From: AP-15 sp963747735
GTDB lineage: Bacteria > Pseudomonadota > Alphaproteobacteria > ATCC43930 > CGMCC-115725
DNA length: 64,000 nt
Direction: 5' to 3'
Assembly: GCA_963747735.1 (NCBI GenBank)
Contig: CAVVGE010000007.1
Span: forward strand, 310,001-374,000
Every line of letters starts with the position of its first letter. Positions within the stretch are counted from its first letter, which is position 1. Shown here piece by piece: positions 16,766 through 25,284 of the stretch. A program made the position numbers and the translations under genes. Below the pieces are notes generated by a model that ran no database searches, was not told the DNA's origin, and saw only the letters and a list, made by a program, of their open reading frames with translations.

Positions 16766-18274
16766 ATGGCGCGGGCGGTTGCGACCCTGTGGCTACTACT
16801 GCTGGTCCTCGTCGCCGGCGCAGCGCAAGCCGACGAAGCGCCGGCGAACGGGCTGCCGGCGAACGGGCTGCCGGCGCGGGTGGCGACGCACCATGCGATC
16901 ACGCTCGGCGAGCGGCGTCTGGGCTACGACGCCATTGCCGAGACCGTGCCGGTGATCGACGCCAAGGGGGCGCCGACGGCTTCGATCTTTACCGTCTCCT
17001 ATCTTGCCGACGCCGCACCGGGCGCCATGCGGCGGCCGGTCAGCTTCGTATTCAACGGCGGCCCTGGTGCGGCTTCGGTCTTTCTGCATCTCGGCGCGCT
17101 CGGCCCGCGCATCATGGCGACGCCCGAGAACGGCGCGGCGCCGAGCCCGCCGGTCCACCTGATCGACAACCCCGCGACCTGGCTGGCTTTTACCGACCTC
17201 GTCTTTGTCGATCCGGTCGGCACCGGCTTTAGCCGCGGGCTCGGCAAGGGCGACAACCCGGACAAGCCGTTTTTCGACGTGCACGCCGACCTCGCCTCGC
17301 TCTCGGCTGTCGTCCGGCTATGGCTGACACGGCACCAGCGTTGGGGCTCCCCGATCTATCTCGTCGGCGAGAGCTATGGCGGGTTCCGGGCGGCAGCACT
17401 GGCTCGGACCCTGCCGCATCAAGGCGCTGTCGCGGTCAACGGTGTCGTTTTGATCTCGCCGGCGCTCGACCTGTCGATACTGCGCGAGGGTCAGCGCGAC
17501 CTGCTCGCCGCGGCTTTTTACCTGCCGACCTATGCCGCGACCGCCGCCGCCCTCGACGGCCGGTCAGCCGATTTGCCGGCAATCGAGCGTTTCGCGCTGT
17601 CCGATTACCTCGTCGGCCTCGCCGCGCTCGCCGGGCGGCCGGCCGCGGGCGACGCATTTCTGGGCAAGGTCGCCGCTGTCGTCGGGCTGCCCGGCGAAAT
17701 CGTGCGCCACTACCGCGGCCGCGTCCCGCGCCAGGTCTTTGCCCGCGAGATCCGCCGCGCCCAAGGCGAGGTAGTCAGCCTCTACGACGGCACGATCACC
17801 CGCCCGGCCGCGCCCGGCGACGGCGACCGCCGCAGCAGCGACCCGCTGTTGGAGCCGACCGCTGCCGCCTTTGGCGCGGCATTCAACGCCTACGCCGCGG
17901 ACGAGCTGGGCTACCGTACCGATCTGCCCTATCGGGTGCTGGCTCCCGACGTGTCGCATGAATGGAATTGGCAGGGCGCGCGCGATGGCGGCGGAGAAGG
18001 TCTGGCGATGGCGTCGCTCGAAGCGGCGCTGCTCGACCATCCGGGCACCAAGGTGCTGATCGCCAACGGCCGCTTCGACCTCGTCACCCCTTATCTCGCC
18101 TCGCGCTGGCTGATCGACCAGCTGCCGCTGCCGGCGGCGACGCGAGCCGGGGTCAGCCTGCGCGTCTATGACGGCGGCCATATGATGTACATGCGTCCGC
18201 AATCGCGGGCCGCGCTCGCCCGCGACGCCGCGGCGGTCTACTCGCCGCCCGGCGCCTCTTCGCCCTCGCAGTGA
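16766..18274 (+). CDS. Exported serine carboxypeptidase, peptidase family S10
   Basis: A 502-residue secreted alpha/beta-hydrolase-fold peptidase that removes C-terminal amino acids. The signal peptide is residues 1-22 (L-L-L-L-V-L-V-A-G-A-A-Q-A). The oxyanion-region F-N-G-G-P-G-A-A-S is near residue 95. The nucleophile Ser lies in V-G-E-S-Y-G-G-F (about 205), the catalytic Asp in N-G-R-F-D-L-V-T and the His in D-G-G-H-M-M-Y. All three catalytic residues are visible. Just after the signal peptide the segment A-N-G-L-P is duplicated by a 15-bp tandem repeat around 16846-16875. The ATG is preceded by GAGGTGGGCG. Confidence 0.9.
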   Translation: MARAVATLWLLLLVLVAGAAQADEAPANGLPANGLPARVATHHAITLGERRLGYDAIAETVPVIDAKGAPTASIFTVSYLADAAPGAMRRPVSFVFNGGPGAASVFLHLGALGPRIMATPENGAAPSPPVHLIDNPATWLAFTDLVFVDPVGTGFSRGLGKGDNPDKPFFDVHADLASLSAVVRLWLTRHQRWGSPIYLVGESYGGFRAAALARTLPHQGAVAVNGVVLISPALDLSILREGQRDLLAAAFYLPTYAATAAALDGRSADLPAIERFALSDYLVGLAALAGRPAAGDAFLGKVAAVVGLPGEIVRHYRGRVPRQVFAREIRRAQGEVVSLYDGTITRPAAPGDGDRRSSDPLLEPTAAAFGAAFNAYAADELGYRTDLPYRVLAPDVSHEWNWQGARDGGGEGLAMASLEAALLDHPGTKVLIANGRFDLVTPYLASRWLIDQLPLPAATRAGVSLRVYDGGHMMYMRPQSRAALARDAAAVYSPPGASSPSQ

Positions 18275-18294
18275 ACGGCGCGGGTCGCCCGCAG

Positions 18295-18921
18295 CTAGGC
18301 GAGGCGGACCCTGACCGCTTCCGGACCCTTGCGGCCCTCGGCGATGTCGATCAGCACCCGCTGGCCTTCGATCAACGTGCCGATGCCCGAGCGTTCGAGA
18401 ACCGAGGCGTGGACAAAGGCGTCCTTGCCGCCGCCTTCGCGCACGATAAAGCCAAAGCCCTTTTGGGCGTTGAACCACTTCACCGTGCCGGTTTCCTCGA
18501 CCGACGGCCCCGCCGTCTCGTAGGTCGGCCGCTCTGCCGTCGGGTAGGGCGAACGCCGCGCCATCGGGGTCGCCGTGCTGGTGTCGACGCTGATGACCTC
18601 GGTCACCTGCGGCCCCTTCTGTCCCGGTGAGACGCGCAGCTCGAGCGTTTCGCCGGGGTTCACCGCGGCGATGCCGCTGCGTTCGAGCACGCTCGCATGG
18701 AGGAAGGCGTCGCCCGAGCCGTCCGACAGCTCGACAAAACCAAACCCCCGTTCGGGCTTGAACCATTTGACCACCGCCCGGATCGGGGGACCCGAGGGCG
18801 CCTCGAAGCGCGGCGTTGGAAAACGGGGCGGCGCGCCGCCGAAATCGCGCAGGTGCGGATCATAGCCGTCGTCGTCGAAATCGCGGCGGCGCGGCTGGCG
18901 GAAATTCCTGTCTCTAATCAA
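18295..18921 (-). CDS. Tandem cold-shock-domain RNA-binding protein
   Basis: A protein of about 208 residues with two cold-shock domains. The first (about 48-112) has V-K-W-F-K-P-E-R-G-F-G-F-V (RNP1) and D-A-F-L-H-A-S-V-L (RNP2). The second (about 143-208) has V-K-W-F-N-A-Q-K-G-F-G-F-I and D-A-F-V-H-A-S-V-L. An Arg/Asp-rich N-terminal tail precedes them. Double-CSD proteins are characteristic of Alphaproteobacteria and act as single-stranded nucleic-acid chaperones. A TTG at 18921 with AGGAAA just upstream best fits the conserved start; the longer open frame is not supported. The long upstream gap (18922-19206) would suit a structured cold-shock leader, but this is inference. Confidence 0.88.
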   Translation of the reverse strand: MIRDRNFRQPRRRDFDDDGYDPHLRDFGGAPPRFPTPRFEAPSGPPIRAVVKWFKPERGFGFVELSDGSGDAFLHASVLERSGIAAVNPGETLELRVSPGQKGPQVTEVISVDTSTATPMARRSPYPTAERPTYETAGPSVEETGTVKWFNAQKGFGFIVREGGGKDAFVHASVLERSGIGTLIEGQRVLIDIAEGRKGPEAVRVRLA

Positions 18922-19206
18922 GTCGGTTTCCTGTCGAGTTCGATGCGCGGCCCATCCCGAGACCGCGGGAAATGCGATTGTTCCAAAAAATTGCGTCCGA
19001 AGCGAGCGGATAAATTTACTTATGCGTCGATGCCGAGCCGGATCGCGGTCCGCTCGGCGAAACTCCAGGTGGAGCACTCATAGGGCAGATAAGCGACATC
19101 AGAACGAAATCATGGTATCCCTCTGCGGAACCACGCTATACATCGGTCTTGAGGCCCGCCCCGTGCCCGCGCTCGGGCGCAACCGCGCAAGCAGGAGGTT
19201 GATCGA

Positions 19207-19689
19207 ATGCTCAGAAAACTCGCAGTGACCGCCGGCGTTCTCGGCATCGTCGCCGGCGTTGCCGGGTTCGCGGCGCCGGCGCAAGCGGCGGGGGTCAACG
19301 CCGGCGTCCTGACCTGCAACGTCGCCAGCGGCTTTGGCTTCATCTTCGGCTCCACGCGGGCGCTCAACTGCACCTTTTCTGCGGGACCCGCCCGAGTCGA
19401 GCACTATACCGGCTCGATCTCCAAATTCGGCGTCGATATCGGCTTTGTGCAGAGCGCCGTCATCGTCTGGGCGGTGGTCGCGCCCACCATCAACCTGGCG
19501 CCGGGAGCGCTCGCCGGCAATTATGTCGGCGCCACTGCCAGCGCCACGGCTGGGGTCGGGGTCGGCGCCAATGTGCTGATCGGCGGCTCCGGCAACTCGA
19601 TCGCGCTCCAGCCGGTCAGCATCGAAGGCAACACCGGCTTGAACGTCGCTGCCGGCATCGGCGCCATCTCCTTGACCCGCGTGCCATAA
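19207..19689 (+). CDS. Exported DUF992 protein
   Basis: A 160-residue exported protein of the DUF992 family, found mainly in Alphaproteobacteria. The signal peptide is residues 1-27 (ending A-P-A-Q-A-A). The mature part has the family pattern G-V-L-T-C-N-V-A-S-G-F-G-F-I-F-G-S and a conserved second Cys in L-N-C-T-F. The rest is Gly/Ala-rich. The function is unknown; a periplasmic or envelope location is likely. AGGAGG at 19193-19198 fixes the start. It is convergent with the small cysteine-rich gene at 19715. Confidence 0.9.
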   Translation: MLRKLAVTAGVLGIVAGVAGFAAPAQAAGVNAGVLTCNVASGFGFIFGSTRALNCTFSAGPARVEHYTGSISKFGVDIGFVQSAVIVWAVVAPTINLAPGALAGNYVGATASATAGVGVGANVLIGGSGNSIALQPVSIEGNTGLNVAAGIGAISLTRVP

Positions 19690-19714
19690 GAGCCGCGCCG
19701 CCCGCGTCCGAGTC

Positions 19715-20044
19715 TCAGTCGCACCCGCCGACCGGCGGGCTGACGAGGCAGTCGAGCACGCACGGTTTTTGCGGCGCGCATTTCCACGCCACCGCCTTGG
19801 TGCTCGACGACGGGTAATAGCATACCGCGTTGCATTCGACGCCGGCGCCGCGCGGCCGGGCCAGTCGCGAGACGATGCCCAGCGCCCCGCTATAGCTTTG
19901 GACGTGCGCTTCGAGCCGGCCGATCCCCGGCTGCTCGACGGCGAGGCGGCTGCTGCTTTGCTGCGCGCCCGCCATGCTCGTGCCGAGCAGCCCGCAGCTC
20001 ACGACCGCCAACCATCCGACCGCCGGCCATCCGACCCTGCGCAT
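19715..20044 (-). CDS. Small exported cysteine-rich protein, unrecognised
   Basis: A 109-residue protein with a signal peptide (cleavage after about residue 27, T-S-M-A-G-A). The mature C-terminal half holds six cysteines (E-C-N-A-V-C, K-C, P-C, D-C, G-G-C-D near the end), consistent with up to three disulfides in the periplasm. GGGAGG sits just upstream of the ATG, supporting expression. I recognise no family. The gene is convergent with DUF992 (25 bp between stops), and both products are small exported proteins. Confidence 0.6.
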   Translation of the reverse strand: MRRVGWPAVGWLAVVSCGLLGTSMAGAQQSSSRLAVEQPGIGRLEAHVQSYSGALGIVSRLARPRGAGVECNAVCYYPSSSTKAVAWKCAPQKPCVLDCLVSPPVGGCD

Positions 20045-20153
20045 CGCTACCCTCCCCTCGCTGCGCCGCCACGGCCATCCCCGTTGCCAGCGCGAAACCG
20101 CGTCCTAGAATGCGCCGGCAATCGATCGGCGATCCCGCCGCGGAGGTCATCCC

Positions 20154-21344
20154 ATGATTACCAAATTCGACAGCCTGTTCGCCGGACATGTCGATATCGG
20201 CAATGTCGGCTATGGCGGCACGCCGGTGAACGACCGTCGCTTTTCTAACGAGCATCTCGCGAGTGTCTTTGACAAGGCGCAGGCGATGGCTCAGCTGATG
20301 GACCGTTTGGGCTATCATACCTTTTGGATGGCCGAGCACCATTTCCAGCACGAGGGCTACGAGTGCATCCCCAACGTGCTGATGATGGCGGTGCATCTCG
20401 CCCAGGTGACCAAGCACATCAATATCGGCTGCGGCTTCAATATCGCCCCGATGTGGCATCCGCTGCGGCTCGCCGAGGATTACGCCACTGCCGACATCCT
20501 GACCGGCGGGCGCGTCACCTTTGGCGTCGGCCGCGGCTACCATACCCGCGAGGTCGAGACCTTTGGCTCGCCGCTGCTCGACCAGGCGGGCAACCGCGAA
20601 TTGTTCGAAGAGCAGGTCGACATCGTCTTCAAGGCGTTCAACAACGAATCCTTCTCGCATCAGGGCAAGCACTACACGCTGCCGCCGCAGGTCCCCTATC
20701 GCGGCTATACCCTGAAAGAGCTGACCGTGGTGCCGCGGCCACAGCGCCTGCCGGTCGAATGCTGGCAGCCGATCCAGGGTGGCAGCGCGCGGGCCATGGA
20801 CTTTATGGCCAAGCACGGCATTCAGGGGCTGATCGGCGGCGGCTCGGCCGAGGGCGGGGCAATGCACAAAGTCGTGCTCGACTGGCAGGAGGCGCATGCC
20901 CGCATCGGCCGGCATTTGCAGCTGGGCGAGCGGTTGTGCTTCGGCTTCCACTTCTACATGGCGGATGACCGCGAGCAGGGAATTCGCGAGGCTGCCAAAT
21001 ACTACGAAGAAAACATGAAAATGTTTGGCGAGCTGCGGCTGGTGCGCGCGTTGAGCGACGAGCAGATCGAGATCATGCGCGATCCCCGGCGCGCCCCCAC
21101 CGCCAAATTGCCGCGGATCGAGGATGCGATCGCCAATGGCGGGGTGCTGTGCGGCTCGCCGCAGCAGATCATCGACCATCTGAAGGCGTTGGAAGAACGC
21201 TATCCCGGCCTCGACCGGGTATCGGTCAGCCTTTCGGTCGGCGTGCCCAAGGCGGTGGCCCTCGAGCAGCTCGAACGCTTCGGCAAGGAAGTGATGCCGG
21301 CCTTCGCGCGCGCCAAGACACCCGAGCTGGTGCCCGCCCAATAG
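20154..21344 (+). CDS. Luciferase-like (LLM class) flavin-dependent oxidoreductase
   Basis: A 396-residue bacterial-luciferase-fold oxidoreductase with no recognised cofactor-specific extension. Conserved features are the early W-M-A-E-H-H-F strand, N-I-G-C-G-F-N-I-A-P-M-W-H-P-L-R-L-A-E-D (about 86-105) and R-V-T-F-G-V-G-R-G-Y. The late E-R-Y-P-G-L-D-R-V-S-V-S strand closes the barrel. Members use reduced FMN or F420 for monooxygenation or dehydrogenation; the substrate is unknown. The ATG follows GGAGG by 8 bp. The methyltransferase gene begins 23 bp downstream on the same strand, suggesting an operon. Confidence 0.87.
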   Translation: MITKFDSLFAGHVDIGNVGYGGTPVNDRRFSNEHLASVFDKAQAMAQLMDRLGYHTFWMAEHHFQHEGYECIPNVLMMAVHLAQVTKHINIGCGFNIAPMWHPLRLAEDYATADILTGGRVTFGVGRGYHTREVETFGSPLLDQAGNRELFEEQVDIVFKAFNNESFSHQGKHYTLPPQVPYRGYTLKELTVVPRPQRLPVECWQPIQGGSARAMDFMAKHGIQGLIGGGSAEGGAMHKVVLDWQEAHARIGRHLQLGERLCFGFHFYMADDREQGIREAAKYYEENMKMFGELRLVRALSDEQIEIMRDPRRAPTAKLPRIEDAIANGGVLCGSPQQIIDHLKALEERYPGLDRVSVSLSVGVPKAVALEQLERFGKEVMPAFARAKTPELVPAQ

Positions 21345-21367
21345 CACCCGGCCGCCGCGCTGCGTGA

Positions 21368-22120
21368 ATGGAGGCCTACCGGCACCCGCGGTACTACGAA
21401 ATCGCCTTCGCCTCGCGCGATCTGACGCGCGAGGTCGATTTCTTCGAAGCGGCGGTCACCCGATTTTCGTCGGCGCCAAGGCGCCGGGTGTTTGAGCTGG
21501 GCTGTGGTGCCGCCCCCTATCTGACGGAGTGGCACCGGCGCGGCTACGATTATTGCGGGCTCGATCTGAGCCCGGACATGCTCAACTATGCCCGCGCAAA
21601 GGCCGCGTCGGCGGGGATCGGCGCCCGCTTCGTCCTCGGCGATATGCGCCAGCTCGACCGCGGGCTCGGTCCGTTCGATCTCGCTTATGTGCTGCTCGGC
21701 TCGCTTTATGTCCGCTCGAACGCTGAATTTCTCGACCACCTCGACCGGCTCGCCGATCTGCTGGTCCCCGGCGGCCTTTATTTGTTGGACAGCTTTGTCT
21801 GGTTTCGCATTTTTCACGATTATCGGCGCAGCTGGACGATGCGCAGAGGCGCGGTGCGTGTGCATACCCGCTATCGCGCCGAAATTTCCGACCCGATCGC
21901 GCAGACCTATGACGAGCACCTGACCTTTACCGTTTGCGACCACGGCGCAAGACAGGTCATCGACGGCCGGGTGCCCGCGAAAGTCTTCTTCCCTCAGGAA
22001 TTCCTGTGCCTTGTCGAATTGAGCCGCCGCTTCGAGTTCCTCGGCTGGTACAACGATTTCAGCTTCGACGCAGAAATCCGCCCGGAAGGCCGCCACATCG
22101 TCGCGCTGCGCCGCCGCTAG
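21368..22120 (+). CDS. Class I SAM-dependent methyltransferase
   Basis: A 250-residue Rossmann-fold methyltransferase. The SAM-binding motif I is F-E-L-G-C-G-A-A-P-Y (about residues 38-47). Motif II acidic residues lie in G-L-D-L-S-P-D-M. G-D-M-R-Q-L-D is the motif III region, and L-V-P-G-G-L-Y follows. The second half (about 150-250) is the extended beta region seen in small-molecule and Ubi/COQ-like methyltransferases. The substrate is unknown. The start has no Shine-Dalgarno and probably relies on coupling with the flavin oxidoreductase gene 23 bp upstream. Confidence 0.85.
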   Translation: MEAYRHPRYYEIAFASRDLTREVDFFEAAVTRFSSAPRRRVFELGCGAAPYLTEWHRRGYDYCGLDLSPDMLNYARAKAASAGIGARFVLGDMRQLDRGLGPFDLAYVLLGSLYVRSNAEFLDHLDRLADLLVPGGLYLLDSFVWFRIFHDYRRSWTMRRGAVRVHTRYRAEISDPIAQTYDEHLTFTVCDHGARQVIDGRVPAKVFFPQEFLCLVELSRRFEFLGWYNDFSFDAEIRPEGRHIVALRRR

Positions 22121-22161
22121 CCCGCATTTCTCAAAGGGGGTAGGTGCATCGGGCCGCAGGA

Positions 22162-22704
22162 TCAAAAGAAGATGCTGATGTTTTTGGCGAGCAGCACATT
22201 CTGGTCGAGGGTGAGCTTGCGGCGGGCGATCCGCCAAGCGCCATCGACGCGGCGCAACAGGTCGCGGCGGGCGCCGACATAAAAATCCTGCTCGGTTTCC
22301 GACCGGCTCTTATAGACGATGACGTTGCAGCAGACCTCGATTTCATCCGGCGAGCGCGCCGGCATCAGCTCGATATTGGCGATGAAATGGCGGGTGCGCG
22401 AAGGCGGGTCTTCGGCCCAGGCCATCCCGGTTTCGAGCCGCGCGACACGGCCTTTCAGAGAAGTCTTGTCCTCGTCGAGGATTGCGCGCGCCTCCTCGTC
22501 GGCGCTGTCGTCGTTTGGCAGCCGGGCGGGATCGAGGATCGCGATCGCCTTGCTCGATCGCGGGTAGCGGTTGCCGCGCGTCGCCATCCAATAGTGCAAA
22601 TCATCGGTGAAAAGGTCGAGCCATTCTTGAAACCGCCGCTCGTCCAAGAGCCGCGCCTCGCGGTAGAAAAACTGCTCGACCTCGCGCAACGTATCCTCAG
22701 TCAT
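22162..22704 (-). CDS. Aromatic-ring-hydroxylating dioxygenase, beta subunit
   Basis: A 180-residue small (structural) subunit with the SnoaL/NTF2-like cone fold of ring-hydroxylating dioxygenases. Family markers are the N-terminal E-V-E-Q-F-F-Y-R-E-A-R-L-L-D-E-R-R-F-x-E-W segment and L-F-T-D-D-L-H-Y-W-M. The C-terminal segment R-R-D-L-L-R-R-V-D-G-A-W-R-I-A-R-R is also diagnostic. Its ATG (22704) lies inside the 3' end of the alpha-subunit gene (8-bp overlap), which implies coupled translation at equal stoichiometry. Confidence 0.92.
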   Translation of the reverse strand: MTEDTLREVEQFFYREARLLDERRFQEWLDLFTDDLHYWMATRGNRYPRSSKAIAILDPARLPNDDSADEEARAILDEDKTSLKGRVARLETGMAWAEDPPSRTRHFIANIELMPARSPDEIEVCCNVIVYKSRSETEQDFYVGARRDLLRRVDGAWRIARRKLTLDQNVLLAKNISIFF

Positions 22705-23992
22705 CGGCTGCCTGGGCGTGAGGTTGGCCCAATTCGCCCCAGCCCTTGCCGGCCATCAGCTCGGCCCAGCGGCGGTAGAACCGGCGGTGGTTGCTTTCGC
22801 TGATGCGCAGCTCGCTCGCCCAGGCGCCGAGCCCCGCATCAAAGCGGTCATGGCCCATCCCCATCTGGTAGTTCAGCGCCATCTGCCGCGCGACGACGCC
22901 GCGACAGGTTTGGGTGCATTCCTGCCAATTGTCCATATCGTCCTGCTCAAAGGTGCCGCTGGGGCTAAAGCCGCGGATCGCGGCGAGCCGCACCGCTTCC
23001 TTGACCTCGGCGGGGGCGGCCTTGTCGCAAAACACCCACGACCAGATTTCGGTCTTGTCGGGCCCGCGGGGCTGCCACACCCGAAACGTCCGCGAGGTGC
23101 TGCGCAGCATCGAGAAATGCGGAAAGACCGTGCCGACAATCGGGCTCGCGAGCCGCAGCCGCGGACCGAGGCGCTGTTCGACTTCGGGCCGGATCGCGCG
23201 CTCATACGCCTGGATGACCGGCACCGGCGGGTCGCCGACATCGTCCGGCCCGACGCAGATCAGCATGTGCCCATTGCCGGGCGACACCATGCTGCCCTTC
23301 GATCCGGGGTTGGCGGTGACCCCGCTGCTGAAGGCGGTGGTGATCGCCGAGAGATGCGTCCATTGCACGTGGTAGGCGTCTCCGCCGAAATTCTCGGCCG
23401 GGAATTTCCAATTGCACGGCACCAGCCATTTATGGCTCGCCAGCACCTCGACACCGCCCTCGCGCCGGTCGAAAAAGACGTCGAGGTACCAGGCCATCTC
23501 GCCCAAATATTCGTGCAACGACGGCGCCGCGCGGTCGAAGGTGGCGAAGATCAGCCCGCGATGGCTGTCGAGCTGCGCCACCGGCTGGAGGCCCCATTCG
23601 CCGCGGTCGAGCTGGTCGTAGTAAAAGTCCTTCAGATGCGGGACGCCCTTCAGCGCCCCGTCATTGCCGTAGGTCCAGCCGTGATAGGCGCAGGTAAAGC
23701 TCGCGGCATTCCCTTGCTCGGCGCGGCATAGGCGATTGCCGCGATGGCGGCACACATTCAAAAAGGCGCCGATCTTGCCGTGGCTGTCGCGCACCACCAG
23801 CACCGGGTCCTCGCCCATATAGGTCGTGTAAAAATCGCCGGGCTCGGGGATCTGGCTCTCGTGGCACAAAAAGAGCCAGCAGCGGGCAAAGACCCGCTTC
23901 AGCTCCTCTTCATAGATCTCGGGCTCGATAAAAATCCGCCGGCTGACCAGACCGCCATCGGCAGCGACCAACCCGTTCAGGTCTGTCATCAT
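22697..23992 (-). CDS. Rieske aromatic-ring-hydroxylating dioxygenase, alpha subunit
   Basis: The catalytic large subunit (about 431 residues) of a multicomponent dioxygenase. It inserts both atoms of O2 into an aromatic ring. The Rieske [2Fe-2S] ligands are in C-R-H-R-G-N-R-L-C (about residues 77-85) and C-A-Y-H-G-W (about 97-102). The C-terminal catalytic domain has the mononuclear-iron pattern N-F-G-G-D-A-Y-H-V-Q-W-T-H. Matching ferredoxin and reductase genes are not in the window, so electron supply comes from elsewhere. The ATG at 23992 lies 5 bp after GGAG; an ATG at 23989 is also possible. The substrate is not predictable from sequence alone. Confidence 0.92.
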   Translation of the reverse strand: MMTDLNGLVAADGGLVSRRIFIEPEIYEEELKRVFARCWLFLCHESQIPEPGDFYTTYMGEDPVLVVRDSHGKIGAFLNVCRHRGNRLCRAEQGNAASFTCAYHGWTYGNDGALKGVPHLKDFYYDQLDRGEWGLQPVAQLDSHRGLIFATFDRAAPSLHEYLGEMAWYLDVFFDRREGGVEVLASHKWLVPCNWKFPAENFGGDAYHVQWTHLSAITTAFSSGVTANPGSKGSMVSPGNGHMLICVGPDDVGDPPVPVIQAYERAIRPEVEQRLGPRLRLASPIVGTVFPHFSMLRSTSRTFRVWQPRGPDKTEIWSWVFCDKAAPAEVKEAVRLAAIRGFSPSGTFEQDDMDNWQECTQTCRGVVARQMALNYQMGMGHDRFDAGLGAWASELRISESNHRRFYRRWAELMAGKGWGELGQPHAQAADD

Positions 23993-24212
23993 CCCTGCTC
24001 CCACGGTGCAATCCTTTGCAAAGCGGGGAATATTGCGTGGTCTTTTTTTGCCCGCGCCCGGACCTGCCGGGTGGATGCTGCCTCGCGAAATCGCTGTGCC
24101 AAGGTTTCGCGGAAGAGGTTACAACGACCCGGCTGGATCGGGTCAAGCCGATCTTTCCGTGCGGGGTCGATGCTCCGTTGCCCGGGGGCTGAGCGACGCA
24201 GGGGGCTGAGCG

Positions 24213-25217
24213 ATGCGGTTGGTCATCACCGGCGGATGCGGGTTTCTCGGGCGGCGCTTGGCGCTGCGGCTGCTCGATCGCGGCAGCAGCCTCGGGCCGA
24301 TCGACGAGCTCGTGCTGTTCGACAACGCGGGGACGGCCCTGCCGCTGCCGCAGGATGGCCGCCTCACCCTGGTCACCGGCGATATCGCCGACCGCGACAC
24401 GGTGCGGCGGCTCTTGGCGCCCGGTGCGGCGGCGGTGTTTCATCTCGCCGCGGTGGTCAGCGGCCAGGCCGAGGCCGACACCGATCTCGGCTATCGAGTC
24501 AATCTCGACGGCACCCGCGCCGTGCTCGATGCCTGCCGCGCGCTCGGCACCTGCCCGCGCCTCGTCTTTGCCAGCTCGCTCGCGGTCTATGGCGGTGACT
24601 TGCCGCCCGAGGTCGGCGACGACACCCCGTTGCGCCCGCAATCCTCCTATGGCGTGCAAAAGGCGATCGGCGAATTGCTGGTCGGCGACTGCAGCCGCAA
24701 GGGCTTTGTCGACGGCCGCGCCTTGCGCCTGCCGACGGTGGTGGTGCGGCCCGGACTGCCGAACCGCGCCGCCTCGACCTTCGCGTCCTCGATCATCCGC
24801 GAGCCGTTGGCCGGCAACGAGGCGATCTGCCCGGTCAAGCCGGACCTCGTCATGGCCTTGGCCTCGCCGCGCTCTGTCGTCGCCGCCTTGCATCGCGCGC
24901 ATGAATTGCCGGCCGACGCGTTCGGCGCCAACCGGTCGTTACAGCTTCCCGGTTTTTCGGTCGCGGTCGGCGACATGGTCGAAGCCGTGCGCCGCGCCGG
25001 CGGCGAGACGGCATATGCCCGCATCCGCTGGCGGCACGACCCTGAGATCGAAGCGATCGTCGCCGGTTGGCCGCGCGCCCTCGCCGCGCCACGCGCCACC
25101 GCCCTCGGCTTCACCACCGATGTCGATATCGACGCCGCAATCCACGCCTTTATCGAAGACGACCTCGAAACGCAAAAAACACTCGGCCAACGGCACGCCG
25201 GCGGCGGCTCCGTCTGA
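24213..25217 (+). CDS. denD: NAD-dependent epimerase/dehydratase, D-erythronate dehydrogenase-like
   Basis: A 334-residue extended SDR. The N-terminal G-G-C-G-F-L-G-R-R-L is the NAD-binding glycine motif. F-H-L-A-A-V-V-S-G is near residue 80. The catalytic Ser lies in F-A-S-S-L-A-V-Y-G, and the Tyr-Lys dyad in S-Y-G-V-Q-K. The S-S-L-A-V-Y-G-G-D-L and R-L-P-T-V-V-V-R-P-G segments resemble D-erythronate dehydrogenases (DenD), which oxidise D-erythronate at C2. The specific name is inferred, since the other denABC partners are not visible. The gene is divergent from the dioxygenase operon, and the flavin oxidoreductase gene at 25285 follows after 67 bp. Confidence 0.75.
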   Translation: MRLVITGGCGFLGRRLALRLLDRGSSLGPIDELVLFDNAGTALPLPQDGRLTLVTGDIADRDTVRRLLAPGAAAVFHLAAVVSGQAEADTDLGYRVNLDGTRAVLDACRALGTCPRLVFASSLAVYGGDLPPEVGDDTPLRPQSSYGVQKAIGELLVGDCSRKGFVDGRALRLPTVVVRPGLPNRAASTFASSIIREPLAGNEAICPVKPDLVMALASPRSVVAALHRAHELPADAFGANRSLQLPGFSVAVGDMVEAVRRAGGETAYARIRWRHDPEIEAIVAGWPRALAAPRATALGFTTDVDIDAAIHAFIEDDLETQKTLGQRHAGGGSV

Positions 25218-25284
25218 GGCTGGTTCGCGCCCGAGGCGGGATGGGCAGCTTCGCCTGACACCATTCGGAAATAGGGGAATACCA

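Noticed and set aside
18922..19206. Possible cold-shock RNA thermometer leader
   Set aside because: Position and length would suit one, but I could not define a specific structure from inspection, so it is mentioned only as inference.
19890..21347. A 485-codon minus-strand frame opposite the luciferase-like gene
   Set aside because: Antisense shadow; the plus strand has the conserved flavin oxidoreductase motifs and a good ribosome binding site.
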